A program made the translations under genes and the position numbers. The notes beneath the pieces are model-generated. The model ran no database searches. It was not told the DNA's origin and saw only the letters and a list, made by a program, of their open reading frames with translations. A stretch of 34,158 bases of DNA, from the NCBI GenBank assembly GCA_905200615.1, contig CAJKLB010000024.1, positions 1-34,158 of the forward strand, written 5' to 3'. Origin of the DNA: an uncultured Selenomonadales bacterium (GTDB taxonomy: Bacteria; Bacillota; Clostridia; Christensenellales; QALW01). Shown piece after piece: positions 1-7,988 of the stretch. Within the stretch, counting starts at the first letter, position 1; the number at the start of each line of letters is the position of its first letter.

Positions 1-10
1 TGCATAAAAA

Positions 11-39
11 TTGACTGATCTCCCTCAATATGATATGAT
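11..39 (+). promoter_or_regulatory. sigma-A-type promoter for the small membrane protein
   Basis: TTGACT (11-16), a 17-base spacer and TATGAT (34-39) lie about 60 bases ahead of the ATG at 102. The spacing is optimal and each hexamer differs from consensus at one position. Confidence 0.6.
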
Positions 40-101
40 TTTTATATCCTATATTTTAACAACATTCTTAACGAAAAAAAGATATATCGGGAGAAAACAT
101 C

Positions 102-656
102 ATGAAAAAGAAATTTCTCATTATGCTATTCGCTGTTCTTTATATCGGCCAATTATCGCTTATAAGTATTTTATCGCCGGCATTCCCCTTTATAAAAGAT
201 ATTTTCCCGTCCCTGCCGACAAGCAAATATTTTCTTATCGGTTCTTTTTTTCTTTCACTGCTATTGATTCTTATCAATAGTATAACACCGTTTTTACAGC
301 TCAAGTATTTAAAAAGCAGTAGAAAAACAAATGTTTTAGGTTGGACAATGGGATGTAAGCTGGCGTTTATCCCTTTCTTTCTCTTCCATTTTTTCTGGTT
401 TATTATCATAATGGGTGCTACTGCTAATCCGTTTTTATATATTTTGTGGTTTTTTATCCCCTTCTTATTTTTAGCTTACGCCTACTTGATTTTATTCTCC
501 ACCTCCTCTTATTTGATTGTACAAATATTTATCATGTATAAACGCGGCATTCTTACCAAAGGGCAATGCGTGTTACATATCATCATGCAGCTGATGTTTT
601 TTACAGATGTAGCAGATTCTGTTTATCTGTTTTTTAAATATAGAAAGCTTTTGTAA
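102..656 (+). CDS. small integral membrane protein, unknown function
   Basis: I do not recognise this family. The 184-residue product is strongly hydrophobic and shows four likely membrane helices: about residues 5-27 (a signal-anchor-like start after MKKK), 45-65, 88-110 and 115-145. Basic stretches between them (RKTN near 75, YKRG near 147, KYRK at the end) are plausible cytoplasmic loops. There is no Cys cluster, catalytic motif or recognisable domain. GGGAGAA lies just upstream of the ATG and a good promoter precedes it, so it looks like a real single-gene unit. No convincing terminator follows. An overlapping reading frame from position 11 lacks these signals and is rejected. Confidence 0.65.
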   Translation: MKKKFLIMLFAVLYIGQLSLISILSPAFPFIKDIFPSLPTSKYFLIGSFFLSLLLILINSITPFLQLKYLKSSRKTNVLGWTMGCKLAFIPFFLFHFFWFIIIMGATANPFLYILWFFIPFLFLAYAYLILFSTSSYLIVQIFIMYKRGILTKGQCVLHIIMQLMFFTDVADSVYLFFKYRKLL

Positions 657-1114
657 AAAGCCATAAGCCATTCTGTTTCCGATATCCATATTAAAAATCA
701 GCTTTATCTAAAAAATTTTTAGTAATTTTATCAAAACGCACACCCCTTGTAAATATTCTATCGTAAACAAGCAAAAAACATCCAAATCATGCGCTTTTTC
801 TAATTTTAAAATACTTTGACGCAATCATAGATTCTCTTAATATAGCTGATTATAAACAAGAATAACCATTTCTCGCTTTTACTTTTCTATTCGCAACACA
901 CTCTAACAATACGCCTGTTAAATGAAAAATATATTTTAAAAGCTTTATGATCAACACCTTTTCTTTCCTATTTTTTCATCTTTTACTATATTGTTTTTAT
1001 CAATAGATTCCATCATAAAACCGTGCTTTCTTATAATATTTTTAAGTTATAAAAAAACGCCTGTGGCCCCAAGAAGGGACAGGCGCATAAAGTTAGCTAT
1101 AAAATTTAGACACC
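657..1114. other. AT-rich intergenic stretch
   Basis: This is about 460 bases between convergent genes. I see no supportable gene on either strand; the short frames lack ribosome sites. The only structured element is the minus-strand terminator near 1051-1085. The rest is AT-rich with scattered T and A runs. Confidence 0.6.
1051..1085 (-). terminator. rho-independent terminator of Cys-rich gene 1
   Basis: Read on the minus strand, a 7-bp outer stem (CGCCTGT with ACAGGCG, 1058-1064/1079-1085) plus an inner CCC/GGG pairing is followed by seven T. It lies 30 bases after the stop of the Cys-rich gene. Confidence 0.75.
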
Positions 1115-1375
1115 TCAGCAAGTACCACAATTGTTACAGCTGCCGCTTGTATTGTTGCAGCTGCCTGAACCACAGCTGTTATCAGAAAACAACATTGCCA
1201 GCAATAAGAAGAAAAACAACAGACTGTTACAATCATTAAAATAACCGTTGCTTCCCGAAAGCAGCAAAAGAATTAGAAAGAAAAACAACAAGGTCGACGG
1301 GTCTGAGTTACCATAAGTGCTACTGCAATTGTTACAGTTCTGACAATTCCCAAAAATTCCGTTACAAAACGCCAT
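1115..1375 (-). CDS. Cys-rich micro-protein with two hydrophobic segments (spore-type candidate 1)
   Basis: An 86-residue protein of unusual composition: a Cys/Asn/Ser-rich head (CQNCNNC near 15-21), a hydrophobic stretch (about 33-44), a short polar linker with Cys (NDCN), a second hydrophobic stretch (about 52-62) and a Cys/Gly/Ser/Asn-rich tail ending NNCGTC. Similar clostridial proteins are, as far as I recall, labelled 'high-cysteine' hypothetical proteins; no function is established. The ATG at 1375 is preferred over the GTG at 1387, because the GTG sits one base after AAGGAG while the ATG is about 11 bases from it. A sigma-E-like promoter lies just upstream and a terminator just downstream, so it is probably monocistronic. 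The layout matches the gene at 30066-30287 although the residues differ. Confidence 0.7.
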   Translation of the reverse strand: MAFCNGIFGNCQNCNNCSSTYGNSDPSTLLFFFLILLLLSGSNGYFNDCNSLLFFFLLLAMLFSDNSCGSGSCNNTSGSCNNCGTC

Positions 1376-1406
1376 ATATGTCCACACTCCTTATAAGATT
1401 TGTTAA

Positions 1407-1435
1407 ATTGTATGAGGAAAAACCGAAAAAAATGA
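1407..1435 (-). promoter_or_regulatory. sigma-E-like sporulation promoter candidate
   Basis: On the minus strand CATACAAT (1414-1407) fits the sigma-E -10 consensus (CATACAnT). TCATTTT (1435-1429), 14 bases upstream, fits the -35 consensus (kmATATT) at six of seven positions. No good sigma-A -35 pairs with it. The start site would fall near 1400, just ahead of AAGGAG. The consensus is established for Bacillus subtilis; its use here is inferred. Confidence 0.5.
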
Positions 1436-1590
1436 AAAAATATTATAAAAAAGTACCTTTTTTATACAAATATCTATGTTCCTTGGTTTTTTTGTTTTCT
1501 GTCAAATCCTTTAACCCCTATTTATAAAAAATAAAGCCATTTGCAATGAAATAAAATTTCCGCAGACATCTTCCATTGAGTAAAAATTAC

Positions 1591-1627
1591 AAAAAAACAG
1601 ACATCTCCGTTTTTATGAGATGTCTGT
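1591..1627 (-). terminator. rho-independent terminator of rhaA
   Basis: A perfect 11-bp stem (ACAGACATCTC with GAGATGTCTGT) closes a 9-base loop and is followed, on the minus strand, by a long T run. It lies 24 bases after the rhaA stop codon. Confidence 0.9.
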
Positions 1628-1650
1628 TGATATCTACTTTCTATTTTTAA

Positions 1651-2904
1651 TTATCTCTTTAAAAGCACATCTTTTTCATATTGCTTTACTTCTTTAAGCC
1701 AAGCGTCTCCTACCGGCACACCCGCTTTTTCACAGAAATAATCCCAAACAGCACCGAAAGGCATTACCTTCTGTTCTTCGGTCAATGCAAGGCGGCTCGT
1801 ATAGTCCCCTTCAAGTTCCAGCTTTTTAAATTCTTCCGTGGGCTCAAGCATTGCTTTCAACAGTGCCTTCTGCATATTTCTCATACCGATGACCCAGCAG
1901 GCAATACGGTTTATAGAAGCATCGAAGAAATCCAATCCAATATGCGTTCTTTCAATCAAATTATTTCTTACCAAACTCTGTGCAATCGCATTAAGCTCGT
2001 CATCAAGAATTACAACATGATCGCTGTCCCACCGAACAGGGCGGCTTACATGAAGCAATAATTCATCCGTAAACAGTAATACCGAAGGAATCTTATCGGA
2101 AATAACCTCTGTAGGATGATAATGTCCCGCGTCCAGACAGCAGGCTTTACCGCGGCTTACCGCATAGCCTACGCAAAACTCATTGCTGCCGACGGTATAG
2201 CTTTCGGCACCGATCCCAAAGACTTTACTTTCAATGGCATCCAAATTATACTGAGGATCCATTTCTTCGGAAAAGACCTCATCCAGTGCGGTCATCATAC
2301 GCTTTCTGGGTGCCTCACGATCAACCGGAATATCTTTATATCCATCGGGGAACCAATAGTTTGTCACGCATTTTTGTCCCAACTCACGTCCGAAATAATC
2401 GGCTATACGGCGGCACCGTTTGCAATGCTCAATCCAAAAAGCACGTACTTTGGGATCGGCACTGGAAATGGTAAAACCACTGTCCGCCATAGGATGTGAA
2501 AAACAGGTGGGATTAAAATCAAGTCCCAATCCGTTCTTTTTTGCCCATTCTATCCAAGAAGCGAAATGTTTGGGCTCAAGCTGATCCAAATCAACCTTTT
2601 CCTCCGTATCGGCGTAAATTGCGTGCAAATTTACTTTATGCTTTCCGGGGATCATAGAAAGCGCTTTTTCCATATCCTGTTTCAGTTGCGCGGCCGTCGT
2701 AGCTTTACCGGGATAATTCCCCGTTGTCTGAATTCCGCCCGAAAGCGCTACATCCTGAAAGAGAAATCCGTTTACATCGTCTCCCTGCCAGCAGTTCATG
2801 GAAATTTTGATTTTTCCGAGCTTTTCGATTACCGCGTCGGTATCAACACCGGTTTGCGCATAACGTTCCTTAGCAAGCTCATAGCTTTTTAAAACATTGC
2901 TCAT
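1651..2904 (-). CDS. rhaA: L-rhamnose isomerase
   Basis: Interconverts L-rhamnose and L-rhamnulose in the cytoplasm, the first step of rhamnose breakdown. The 417-residue length equals the family norm (about 419 in E. coli). Visible family signatures are SMNCWQGDDV (35-44), LSGGIQTTGNYPG, the NYWFPDG segment (182-188), DAGHYHPTE (258-266) and RWDSDH (291-296). His261, Asp293 and Asp295 correspond to the known metal ligands. The ATG follows AGGAGAG. It has its own promoter and terminator. Rhamnulokinase, aldolase, mutarotase and transporter genes are absent nearby, so the rest of the pathway must lie elsewhere or the enzyme acts on a related deoxy- or aldohexose. The glycosidase-like gene at 6675 might supply sugar, but nothing in the sequence links them. 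Confidence 0.95.
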   Translation of the reverse strand: MSNVLKSYELAKERYAQTGVDTDAVIEKLGKIKISMNCWQGDDVNGFLFQDVALSGGIQTTGNYPGKATTAAQLKQDMEKALSMIPGKHKVNLHAIYADTEEKVDLDQLEPKHFASWIEWAKKNGLGLDFNPTCFSHPMADSGFTISSADPKVRAFWIEHCKRCRRIADYFGRELGQKCVTNYWFPDGYKDIPVDREAPRKRMMTALDEVFSEEMDPQYNLDAIESKVFGIGAESYTVGSNEFCVGYAVSRGKACCLDAGHYHPTEVISDKIPSVLLFTDELLLHVSRPVRWDSDHVVILDDELNAIAQSLVRNNLIERTHIGLDFFDASINRIACWVIGMRNMQKALLKAMLEPTEEFKKLELEGDYTSRLALTEEQKVMPFGAVWDYFCEKAGVPVGDAWLKEVKQYEKDVLLKR

Positions 2905-2937
2905 TCTTTTACTCTCCTGTAGTTTTTATTTATAGTA

Positions 2938-2966
2938 ATTATACCTTATCAAAAATATTTTGTAAA
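2938..2966 (-). promoter_or_regulatory. promoter of rhaA
   Basis: On the minus strand TTTACA (2966-2961), a 17-base spacer and a perfect TATAAT (2943-2938) lie 34 bases before the rhaA start codon. No clear catabolite-response element was seen. Confidence 0.65.
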
Positions 2967-2985
2967 GACAAAGGTATAATTATTT

Positions 2986-4488
2986 TTACTGTGTTGCCGG
3001 ATCAACGCCGATATAATATTTTGCCGGAACCGGATTATATTTGGAAACATTCAGTAGAGTTTTAATCGGTTCCTTTCCGGGCTCAGTCCATATTTGATAA
3101 ACATTAATCGTATAGCCCAAGTGCTCGGCTTGCACCAGTTTGGTCTGCCCGGGAGCTAAATTATATTCATTTTTAGTATCTTCAATGTATTCCGGCTCTC
3201 CCGCGGGTATGGTTTCTATTGTTTCCGTTTCTATGCTCACCTTAGCGCCATTAGGCAGCGGCATACCATAAATCTCTACATTTACATAAGTAGAAGACAT
3301 ATACGTACGAATAAAATACGGAGTTTGACTGTTATTATAAAGTTTTAAATCGGTATGGGGCCAACTGATTGTGGCATCAAGTCCTGCCGCAATATAAACC
3401 GAAGGCCATGAATGCGGCCTGCGCTCAGTAATTTCAATCGGAGCGCCTCTGCCCACCATATTGGCGCCGCACAACAACGAGCAATAATAAATCGTAGTGG
3501 ATACCTGACAGATTCCGCCGCCCATGGTTTCATCATAAAGCTGCTGGTCATTGATATACACACCGTCGGCAAAGCCTTTTTCCGCGGTACGCTCTCCTAC
3601 CCATTGATTAAAGGAAAGTGTTTCTCCGGGCATCCATACCCGTTCATTAAAGCATTCCAATGCAATGGTAATATTCTTTCTCCGCCCGTTATTTGTACTG
3701 GAAATGTATGTGCGAAAACTGGAAACCAACTGATATTCTTTTTCAATATCGCTGCGCCGAATCTCCGGCTGAACAGCATCGGGTTTCAGCTCATATTCTA
3801 TGGTTTGCTGATCCCCCTGAATTAATTGGCATATTTCTTCATAAGCTTTTTCCACATCCAAGCTGCTGCCTATCACCTCATCGGTATAGGTATACTGCGG
3901 ACCGGTATCATACCGAAAACTAACCGTAGCATTTTGTTTTTTAATATCAATTTCTTCTTTAATTTTTTCCAGTTCCTGAAGAAGAAAGGAAGGATCTGTA
4001 ACCACGGTAGCGGAAATATCAATTGTCTGTCCGCCGTTAAGAGTATTTAATGCCTCCGTGCGTTCCTCCGTAGTGCCTTCACGGCCAATCTCCCATGCAC
4101 GTTCCACGGCATAGTCCACATCCACTGCCAATAAAAATTTATCTCTGCCGATAATCCATTTTTTTTCACCGTATTTTAAAACCAGCTGAGAAATCGTAAT
4201 ATCATAATCCACGCAATCGGAAAGATATTCCTTAGCTTCTTCCTTGGTCATACCCCCGATATCATGTCCCGATACCGTTACACCTTTTAAAATTCTATCG
4301 GAAAAATAAATATCATTATACGCATCGGCGGAAGCCACAAGCCGATTGGTCTCATCCTGTGCGGAAGCCTGTATGATATAGGAAATCAGCAGCGCAATAC
4401 TTACCGCCACAACAATTCCCAGGCAAATCAGCAGTGTAACGATATGATAAAAGCCTTTGTCTCCTTCAAAAATTTTTAAATCTTTCAT
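2986..4488 (-). CDS. VanW-family cell-envelope protein
   Basis: A 500-residue membrane-anchored extracytoplasmic protein. An N-terminal membrane helix (about 15-38) is followed by two alpha/beta segments resembling the peptidoglycan-binding-like repeats often found before VanW (about 60-250), then the VanW core (about 260-400) with the typical GGGICQVSTTIYYC signature, and a C-terminal G5-like strand region (about 420-490). VanW proteins are linked to vancomycin-resistance clusters and to the envelope of Gram-positives, but their biochemical role is not known. The ATG at 4488 follows GGGAAG; a TTG at 4509 overlapping the upstream gene would add seven residues. It lies directly downstream of the SH3 gene, so the two are probably co-transcribed. 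No van resistance genes are present, so resistance should not be inferred. Confidence 0.85.
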   Translation of the reverse strand: MKDLKIFEGDKGFYHIVTLLICLGIVVAVSIALLISYIIQASAQDETNRLVASADAYNDIYFSDRILKGVTVSGHDIGGMTKEEAKEYLSDCVDYDITISQLVLKYGEKKWIIGRDKFLLAVDVDYAVERAWEIGREGTTEERTEALNTLNGGQTIDISATVVTDPSFLLQELEKIKEEIDIKKQNATVSFRYDTGPQYTYTDEVIGSSLDVEKAYEEICQLIQGDQQTIEYELKPDAVQPEIRRSDIEKEYQLVSSFRTYISSTNNGRRKNITIALECFNERVWMPGETLSFNQWVGERTAEKGFADGVYINDQQLYDETMGGGICQVSTTIYYCSLLCGANMVGRGAPIEITERRPHSWPSVYIAAGLDATISWPHTDLKLYNNSQTPYFIRTYMSSTYVNVEIYGMPLPNGAKVSIETETIETIPAGEPEYIEDTKNEYNLAPGQTKLVQAEHLGYTINVYQIWTEPGKEPIKTLLNVSKYNPVPAKYYIGVDPATQ

Positions 4489-4501
4489 CCAATACTTCCC
4501 A

Positions 4502-5347
4502 TCAGTCAAATAAAATATAATAGCCGCTCACGTAGCCTTTAGTGCCGTCTTCAAGCTCAACATAATACCAGCCGTCCGTTTCATCCGTTACCGTCAACCG
4601 GTCTCCCGCTTTTAACTCGGCAACTATTTTATAAGCAGTCGCCGGCCCTTCCCGCACATTCACGGTAGTTCCGGAGATCGGTGTGCTGATCACTGCCGTC
4701 TTGTTCAACGGCGGTTCGGTAGCCCCCACTTCCGTCGGTTCCGGCTCCACAGTAGGCGTCGGCTCCGGTGTTCTTAAAGCCTCAATCTGCTCCTGCGTAA
4801 GATCATGTGTTTTTACCGGTTCATAATTATAATCTCCTCGCCTGGTAATGGAATCAATCAACCAAGCCCCGTTTTCATAAATCAGCTTTACTTTATAAAC
4901 ACTGTCATTCCACGCAGGAATATTATAGACATCATGAGCCATGGCATCCGCCTTGCTGATCTTTGTAGTATCCAGCTCACCGTTAATCGCAAAAACAGCT
5001 TCATTCACCGTTACCGTTTTCGTTCGCTGCCAAGGCCATACAAATAAATTTCCGTAACTGAACTTATGACCGTAATTGCTGATAATATAAAGGCTGTAAT
5101 CCTCCTGTAACGGTGCATACTCCTGACTTTGCATATAATTATACGAGAAAAACCGAGAATTATCTTCAATATCACTGCCCAGCAAAATAATATCCAACCG
5201 GGCTTTTAACGCATCATTGAGCAAAAAATATACATTCGACGTTTTCATGCTTGAGAAAAAGAATCCCACCACAAGGCCTATCACCGCGGCTATTGCCGTA
5301 AGCCTGGTCAATATATAAAAGATCGCCCTTTTTAGTTTTTCATCCAC
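4502..5347 (-). CDS. membrane-anchored bacterial SH3-domain protein
   Basis: A 281-residue protein with a basic N-terminus and one membrane helix (about 12-32), an unrecognised extracytoplasmic domain (about 40-180), a Pro/Thr/Glu-rich linker (about 190-210) and a C-terminal SH3b domain (about 215-281) with the usual VNVREGPATAYKIV, GWYYVE and GYVSGYYI elements. SH3b domains commonly bind cell-wall peptides. The start is GTG, nine bases after GGAGG; the first in-frame ATG is much further in. It is the first gene of an operon with the VanW gene, suggesting a joint role at the cell wall. The perfect palindrome at 5401-5412 overlaps its predicted -35 and suggests repression. Confidence 0.8.
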   Translation of the reverse strand: MDEKLKRAIFYILTRLTAIAAVIGLVVGFFFSSMKTSNVYFLLNDALKARLDIILLGSDIEDNSRFFSYNYMQSQEYAPLQEDYSLYIISNYGHKFSYGNLFVWPWQRTKTVTVNEAVFAINGELDTTKISKADAMAHDVYNIPAWNDSVYKVKLIYENGAWLIDSITRRGDYNYEPVKTHDLTQEQIEALRTPEPTPTVEPEPTEVGATEPPLNKTAVISTPISGTTVNVREGPATAYKIVAELKAGDRLTVTDETDGWYYVELEDGTKGYVSGYYILFD

Positions 5348-5379
5348 AGGCAGACCCCTCCTATTTTTATCTATTTGTT

Positions 5380-5408
5380 ATCATATCATATTTTATAAAA
5401 ATTGTATA
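5380..5408 (-). promoter_or_regulatory. promoter of the SH3-VanW operon
   Basis: On the minus strand TATACA (5408-5403), 17 bases, TATGAT (5385-5380), about 30 bases before the GTG start. The -35 hexamer is weak and lies inside the palindrome at 5401-5412. Confidence 0.45.
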
Positions 5409-5412
5409 CAAT
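5401..5412. promoter_or_regulatory. operator-like perfect palindrome
   Basis: ATTGTATACAAT is a perfect 12-bp palindrome in the gap between the divergent SH3 and DUF421 genes. Its core fits the TNGTNNNACNA-type operators described for FadR-subfamily GntR regulators. No GntR gene is in the window, so the regulator is unknown. Confidence 0.45.
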
Positions 5413-5488
5413 CATTTTTTTATTTACTGCATATTTCACGTTTATATGTTCAGCTATCGGTTAATACTACAACAGCGAGGTGTTGAAA

Positions 5489-6193
5489 TTGGCAAATATA
5501 ATTATGCGGACATTACTTCTTTTTATCGGGCTGCTCATTATGATGCGTCTAATGGGTAAACGCCAAATCGGGCAGCTTCAGCCCTATGAATTTGCACTTA
5601 CCCTGATTGCAGCGGATCTTGCCACTACGCCGATGTCGGATATCAATACACCGCTGCTGTGGGGTATTATTCCCATCTATGTATTGCTGATTGCCGGCGT
5701 AGGCTTTTCATTGCTTTCCCTAAAATCCGTAAAAATGCGTCGCCTGATATGCGGCAAGCCACGCATGCTGATTGAGCGGGGCGTTATCTTAGAAGATTCG
5801 CTGCGGGCCGTACGCTATACGATTAATGATTTGTTGGAACAGCTGCGCTCTAAAGATATTTTTGATATTTCTCAAGTATATTATGCGATTTTAGAAACCA
5901 ACGGTCAAATAAACGTGATCCAGAAAAGCGCGTTTCGACCTGTTGTTCCGGATGATCTTTCTCTTGCCCCTTCCCAAGAAGAAGCTCCTGTTATTTTAAT
6001 CATGGACGGAACCATTCAAAAAGAAAACCTGGTTTATATAAAGAAATCAGAACAATGGCTTCAGGCAAACATAAAAAAATCCGGTTTTCAAAGCGAGAAA
6101 GAAGTGCTTCTTTTAACGTATGATAAAGAAAAATTCTATATTCACGGGGCGGGAAATAATCCGCTGATAAAGGAGGAGCCATGCGAAGCTTGA
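5489..6193 (+). CDS. DUF421 (YetF-family) membrane protein
   Basis: The 234-residue product has three N-terminal membrane helices (about 5-22, 34-50 and 57-78) and a cytoplasmic alpha/beta domain with the DUF421 signatures GKRQIGQLQPYEFALTLIAA, GKPRMLIERG and LRSKDIFDISQVYYAILETNG. YetF-type proteins are widespread in Bacillota; relatives in Bacillus (including the 2Duf protein) sit in the spore inner membrane and affect spore resistance. That role here is only suggestive. The start is ambiguous: GTG 5480, TTG 5483 and TTG 5489 are in frame, and TTG 5489 sits eight bases after GCGAGG, the best spacing. The next gene overlaps by 13 bases. Confidence 0.85.
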   Translation: MANIIMRTLLLFIGLLIMMRLMGKRQIGQLQPYEFALTLIAADLATTPMSDINTPLLWGIIPIYVLLIAGVGFSLLSLKSVKMRRLICGKPRMLIERGVILEDSLRAVRYTINDLLEQLRSKDIFDISQVYYAILETNGQINVIQKSAFRPVVPDDLSLAPSQEEAPVILIMDGTIQKENLVYIKKSEQWLQANIKKSGFQSEKEVLLLTYDKEKFYIHGAGNNPLIKEEPCEA

Positions 6194-6528
6194 TTATCAT
6201 TTCCTTGCTTACGGTAATTTTTATTGCCGGAGCCGTCTTTTCCGACGTATATATTAACGCTTTAGCAAACGATATGGTTGAGCAGTTAAACAACTGCGTT
6301 ACCCAGGAAGATATTGAAACCCTTACCGAAGAATGGAGCAAACGCAGTTCCATTGCCGAACTTGTAATTGATCACAGTGAAATTGACCTTTTAAACCAAT
6401 ATCTTTGGGCTATGCAAATAGAAATTCTCTATGATTATGACGAATTTATGGAATCCAAAAAATTGGCTATGGAAATGTTTAAGCATATTGCCGAAAGGAA
6501 CACCTTTTCGCTGGATAATATTCTGTAA
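6181..6528 (+). CDS. DUF4363-family protein
   Basis: A 115-residue protein with an N-terminal membrane or signal helix (about 3-22) and a helical, acidic remainder with regularly spaced hydrophobic residues. It resembles the DUF4363 family, which commonly sits beside DUF421 genes. The ATG lies inside the 3' end of the DUF421 gene, right after AAGGAGGAGCC, so translation is probably coupled and the pair may form a membrane complex. The function of the family is unknown. Confidence 0.75.
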   Translation: MRSLIIISLLTVIFIAGAVFSDVYINALANDMVEQLNNCVTQEDIETLTEEWSKRSSIAELVIDHSEIDLLNQYLWAMQIEILYDYDEFMESKKLAMEMFKHIAERNTFSLDNIL

Positions 6529-6563
6529 TCTACTTTTATTTTTTTCTAACAGCACTTGACCGG

Positions 6564-6592
6564 TTGACAAAAGCGGAAAAATTTTTTAATAT
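6564..6592 (+). promoter_or_regulatory. promoter of the glycosidase-like gene
   Basis: Perfect TTGACA (6564-6569), 17-base spacer, TAATAT (6587-6592). It gives an untranslated leader of about 75 bases that contains a small CCGTTT/AAACGG hairpin before the ribosome site. The signal argues against the longer frame that begins at 6564. Confidence 0.55.
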
Positions 6593-6674
6593 AAAAAAGA
6601 GTTCCGATATAATTGTACAATCGATGTGCCGTTTTTCCCTTTTATTAAACGGTAAACTGCAGCAAGGAGGCTTT

Positions 6675-7898
6675 ATGAGCAAACAACTCTCTTCCCGGCA
6701 AATTGCGCCCTACCGTGAATCGGTACTTGCCCAAATTAAAGAAAACCATATCCGCCGCATTCCCCAGCATGACGGCAGACTCTTTCTTATTTCAACCGCC
6801 TATCCGGGCTATTGGCTTGAGCATACTTTTGACGCTCTCGCCTGGGCTCGTTTATATCCGGAAGATGCGGATATCGCAATTTCTCAGGTTCGCTTTTTTA
6901 CAGAGCATCAGCGCCAAGACGGCCGCCTGCCCTGCAATATTATAGACGACAGCATTCTTCAGGGGAACGAGGAAATTCATATTTATTATACTCAGCTGCA
7001 AGAATGTGTTTCTTTTGCCCGGCTATGCTATGAAGCCTGGCAGATGAACCCTCAGGAAGATTTGAATAAATATTATACCTGCTGCTGCCGTTGGGATCAA
7101 TGGCTTTGTGAAAACCGTATGACTCGTTCATGCGGCCTTGTAGAAATGTTTTGCGGTTTTGACAGCGGGCATGACAACAGCAGCCGTCTTTGGAAGATGA
7201 AATATCCTGCCGGTCCCTGCCGAGATACCGCTGAGAATCTGCCTGAAGGCTTTCCGATAGGTTGTGAATGCGCCCCTGTTATCGCGCCGGATATCAACGC
7301 GGTTTTTTACGGTTCGCGTATGGCGCTCGCCCGCATGGCAGAAGAATTAAAAAAATTTGACGAAGCCGCCGCGTGGCGAAAAAAAGCCCAGGAAGTGAAA
7401 CAGCGTTTGTTCGATATCTGTTTTGACGCCGATACCTGTTTCTTTTATGATGTAGATAAATATGACCGAAAGCTTCCGATAAAAAGCATTTCCATTACTT
7501 CATTATTCTGTGAGCATGTACTGGATCGCCCTTTAGCGGATGAAATTTTTGATCGCTACCTGGCAAATCCCAAAGAATTTGCCACACCTTATCCGTTTCC
7601 GTCTATCTCCGTTTCCGACCCTACATGGCAGCAAAGACTGAAAGGAAACTCCTGGGGTTTTTATTCCCAAGGATTAGTCGCGCTGCGTTCTCTTCGCTGG
7701 ATGGAATTCTACGGACGTGAAAAAGAAATGGAGGAAATGATGCGCGCATGGATTTCCGCTTGGTGCCGTGAAAACATTCTCCGTTTTGGGCAGGAACTGC
7801 ATCCTCTGACCGGTGAGCCTTCAGAATCTTCCCCCTGGTATTCCAGCTGTATGCTTTATTTTCTGCATGCTGTACGCCGTTTAGGTCTTGAATCATAA
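6675..7898 (+). CDS. (alpha/alpha)6-barrel glycoside hydrolase-like protein
   Basis: A 407-residue cytoplasmic protein (no signal peptide) resembling the trehalase/GH63-like 'MGH1' barrel proteins. Visible signatures are YPGYWLEHTFDA near the N-terminus, a GFDSGHDNSSR segment of the type that carries an acidic catalytic residue in these enzymes, WRKKAQEVKQRLFD, a GNSWGFYSQGLVALR stretch and a C-terminal SPWYSSCMLYFLHAVRRLG. The substrate cannot be told; candidates are oligosaccharides with alpha-glucosyl, mannosyl or rhamnosyl ends. The chosen ATG lies four bases after AAGGAGG; an in-frame start at 6564 would add 37 residues but contains the promoter. It is a single-gene unit ended by the 7953 hairpin. 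Confidence 0.75.
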   Translation: MSKQLSSRQIAPYRESVLAQIKENHIRRIPQHDGRLFLISTAYPGYWLEHTFDALAWARLYPEDADIAISQVRFFTEHQRQDGRLPCNIIDDSILQGNEEIHIYYTQLQECVSFARLCYEAWQMNPQEDLNKYYTCCCRWDQWLCENRMTRSCGLVEMFCGFDSGHDNSSRLWKMKYPAGPCRDTAENLPEGFPIGCECAPVIAPDINAVFYGSRMALARMAEELKKFDEAAAWRKKAQEVKQRLFDICFDADTCFFYDVDKYDRKLPIKSISITSLFCEHVLDRPLADEIFDRYLANPKEFATPYPFPSISVSDPTWQQRLKGNSWGFYSQGLVALRSLRWMEFYGREKEMEEMMRAWISAWCRENILRFGQELHPLTGEPSESSPWYSSCMLYFLHAVRRLGLES

Positions 7899-7952
7899 AA
7901 ATCCCCGCGGCAAAAAATCCTTGTTTAAAAAATACATACAGCGGGTATAAAG

Positions 7953-7985
7953 AAAGAACCTTGTTTTTCATCAAGGTTCTTTTTT
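7953..7985. terminator. terminator between the convergent glycosidase-like gene and dut
   Basis: An 11-bp stem (AGAAAGAACCTTG region with CAAGGTTCTTT) has an 8-base loop and is followed by six T on the plus strand. The minus strand also reads into a T-rich flank, so it may serve both genes. Confidence 0.8.
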
Positions 7986-7988
7986 GCT

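Noticed and set aside
991..1239. Plus-strand frame opposite Cys-rich gene 1
   Set aside because: It runs through the minus-strand terminator, has no ribosome site and mirrors the real gene.
2986..4488. Vancomycin-resistance gene cluster
   Set aside because: VanW domains are common in resistance-free Bacillota; no vanA, vanH, vanX or vanRS genes are present.
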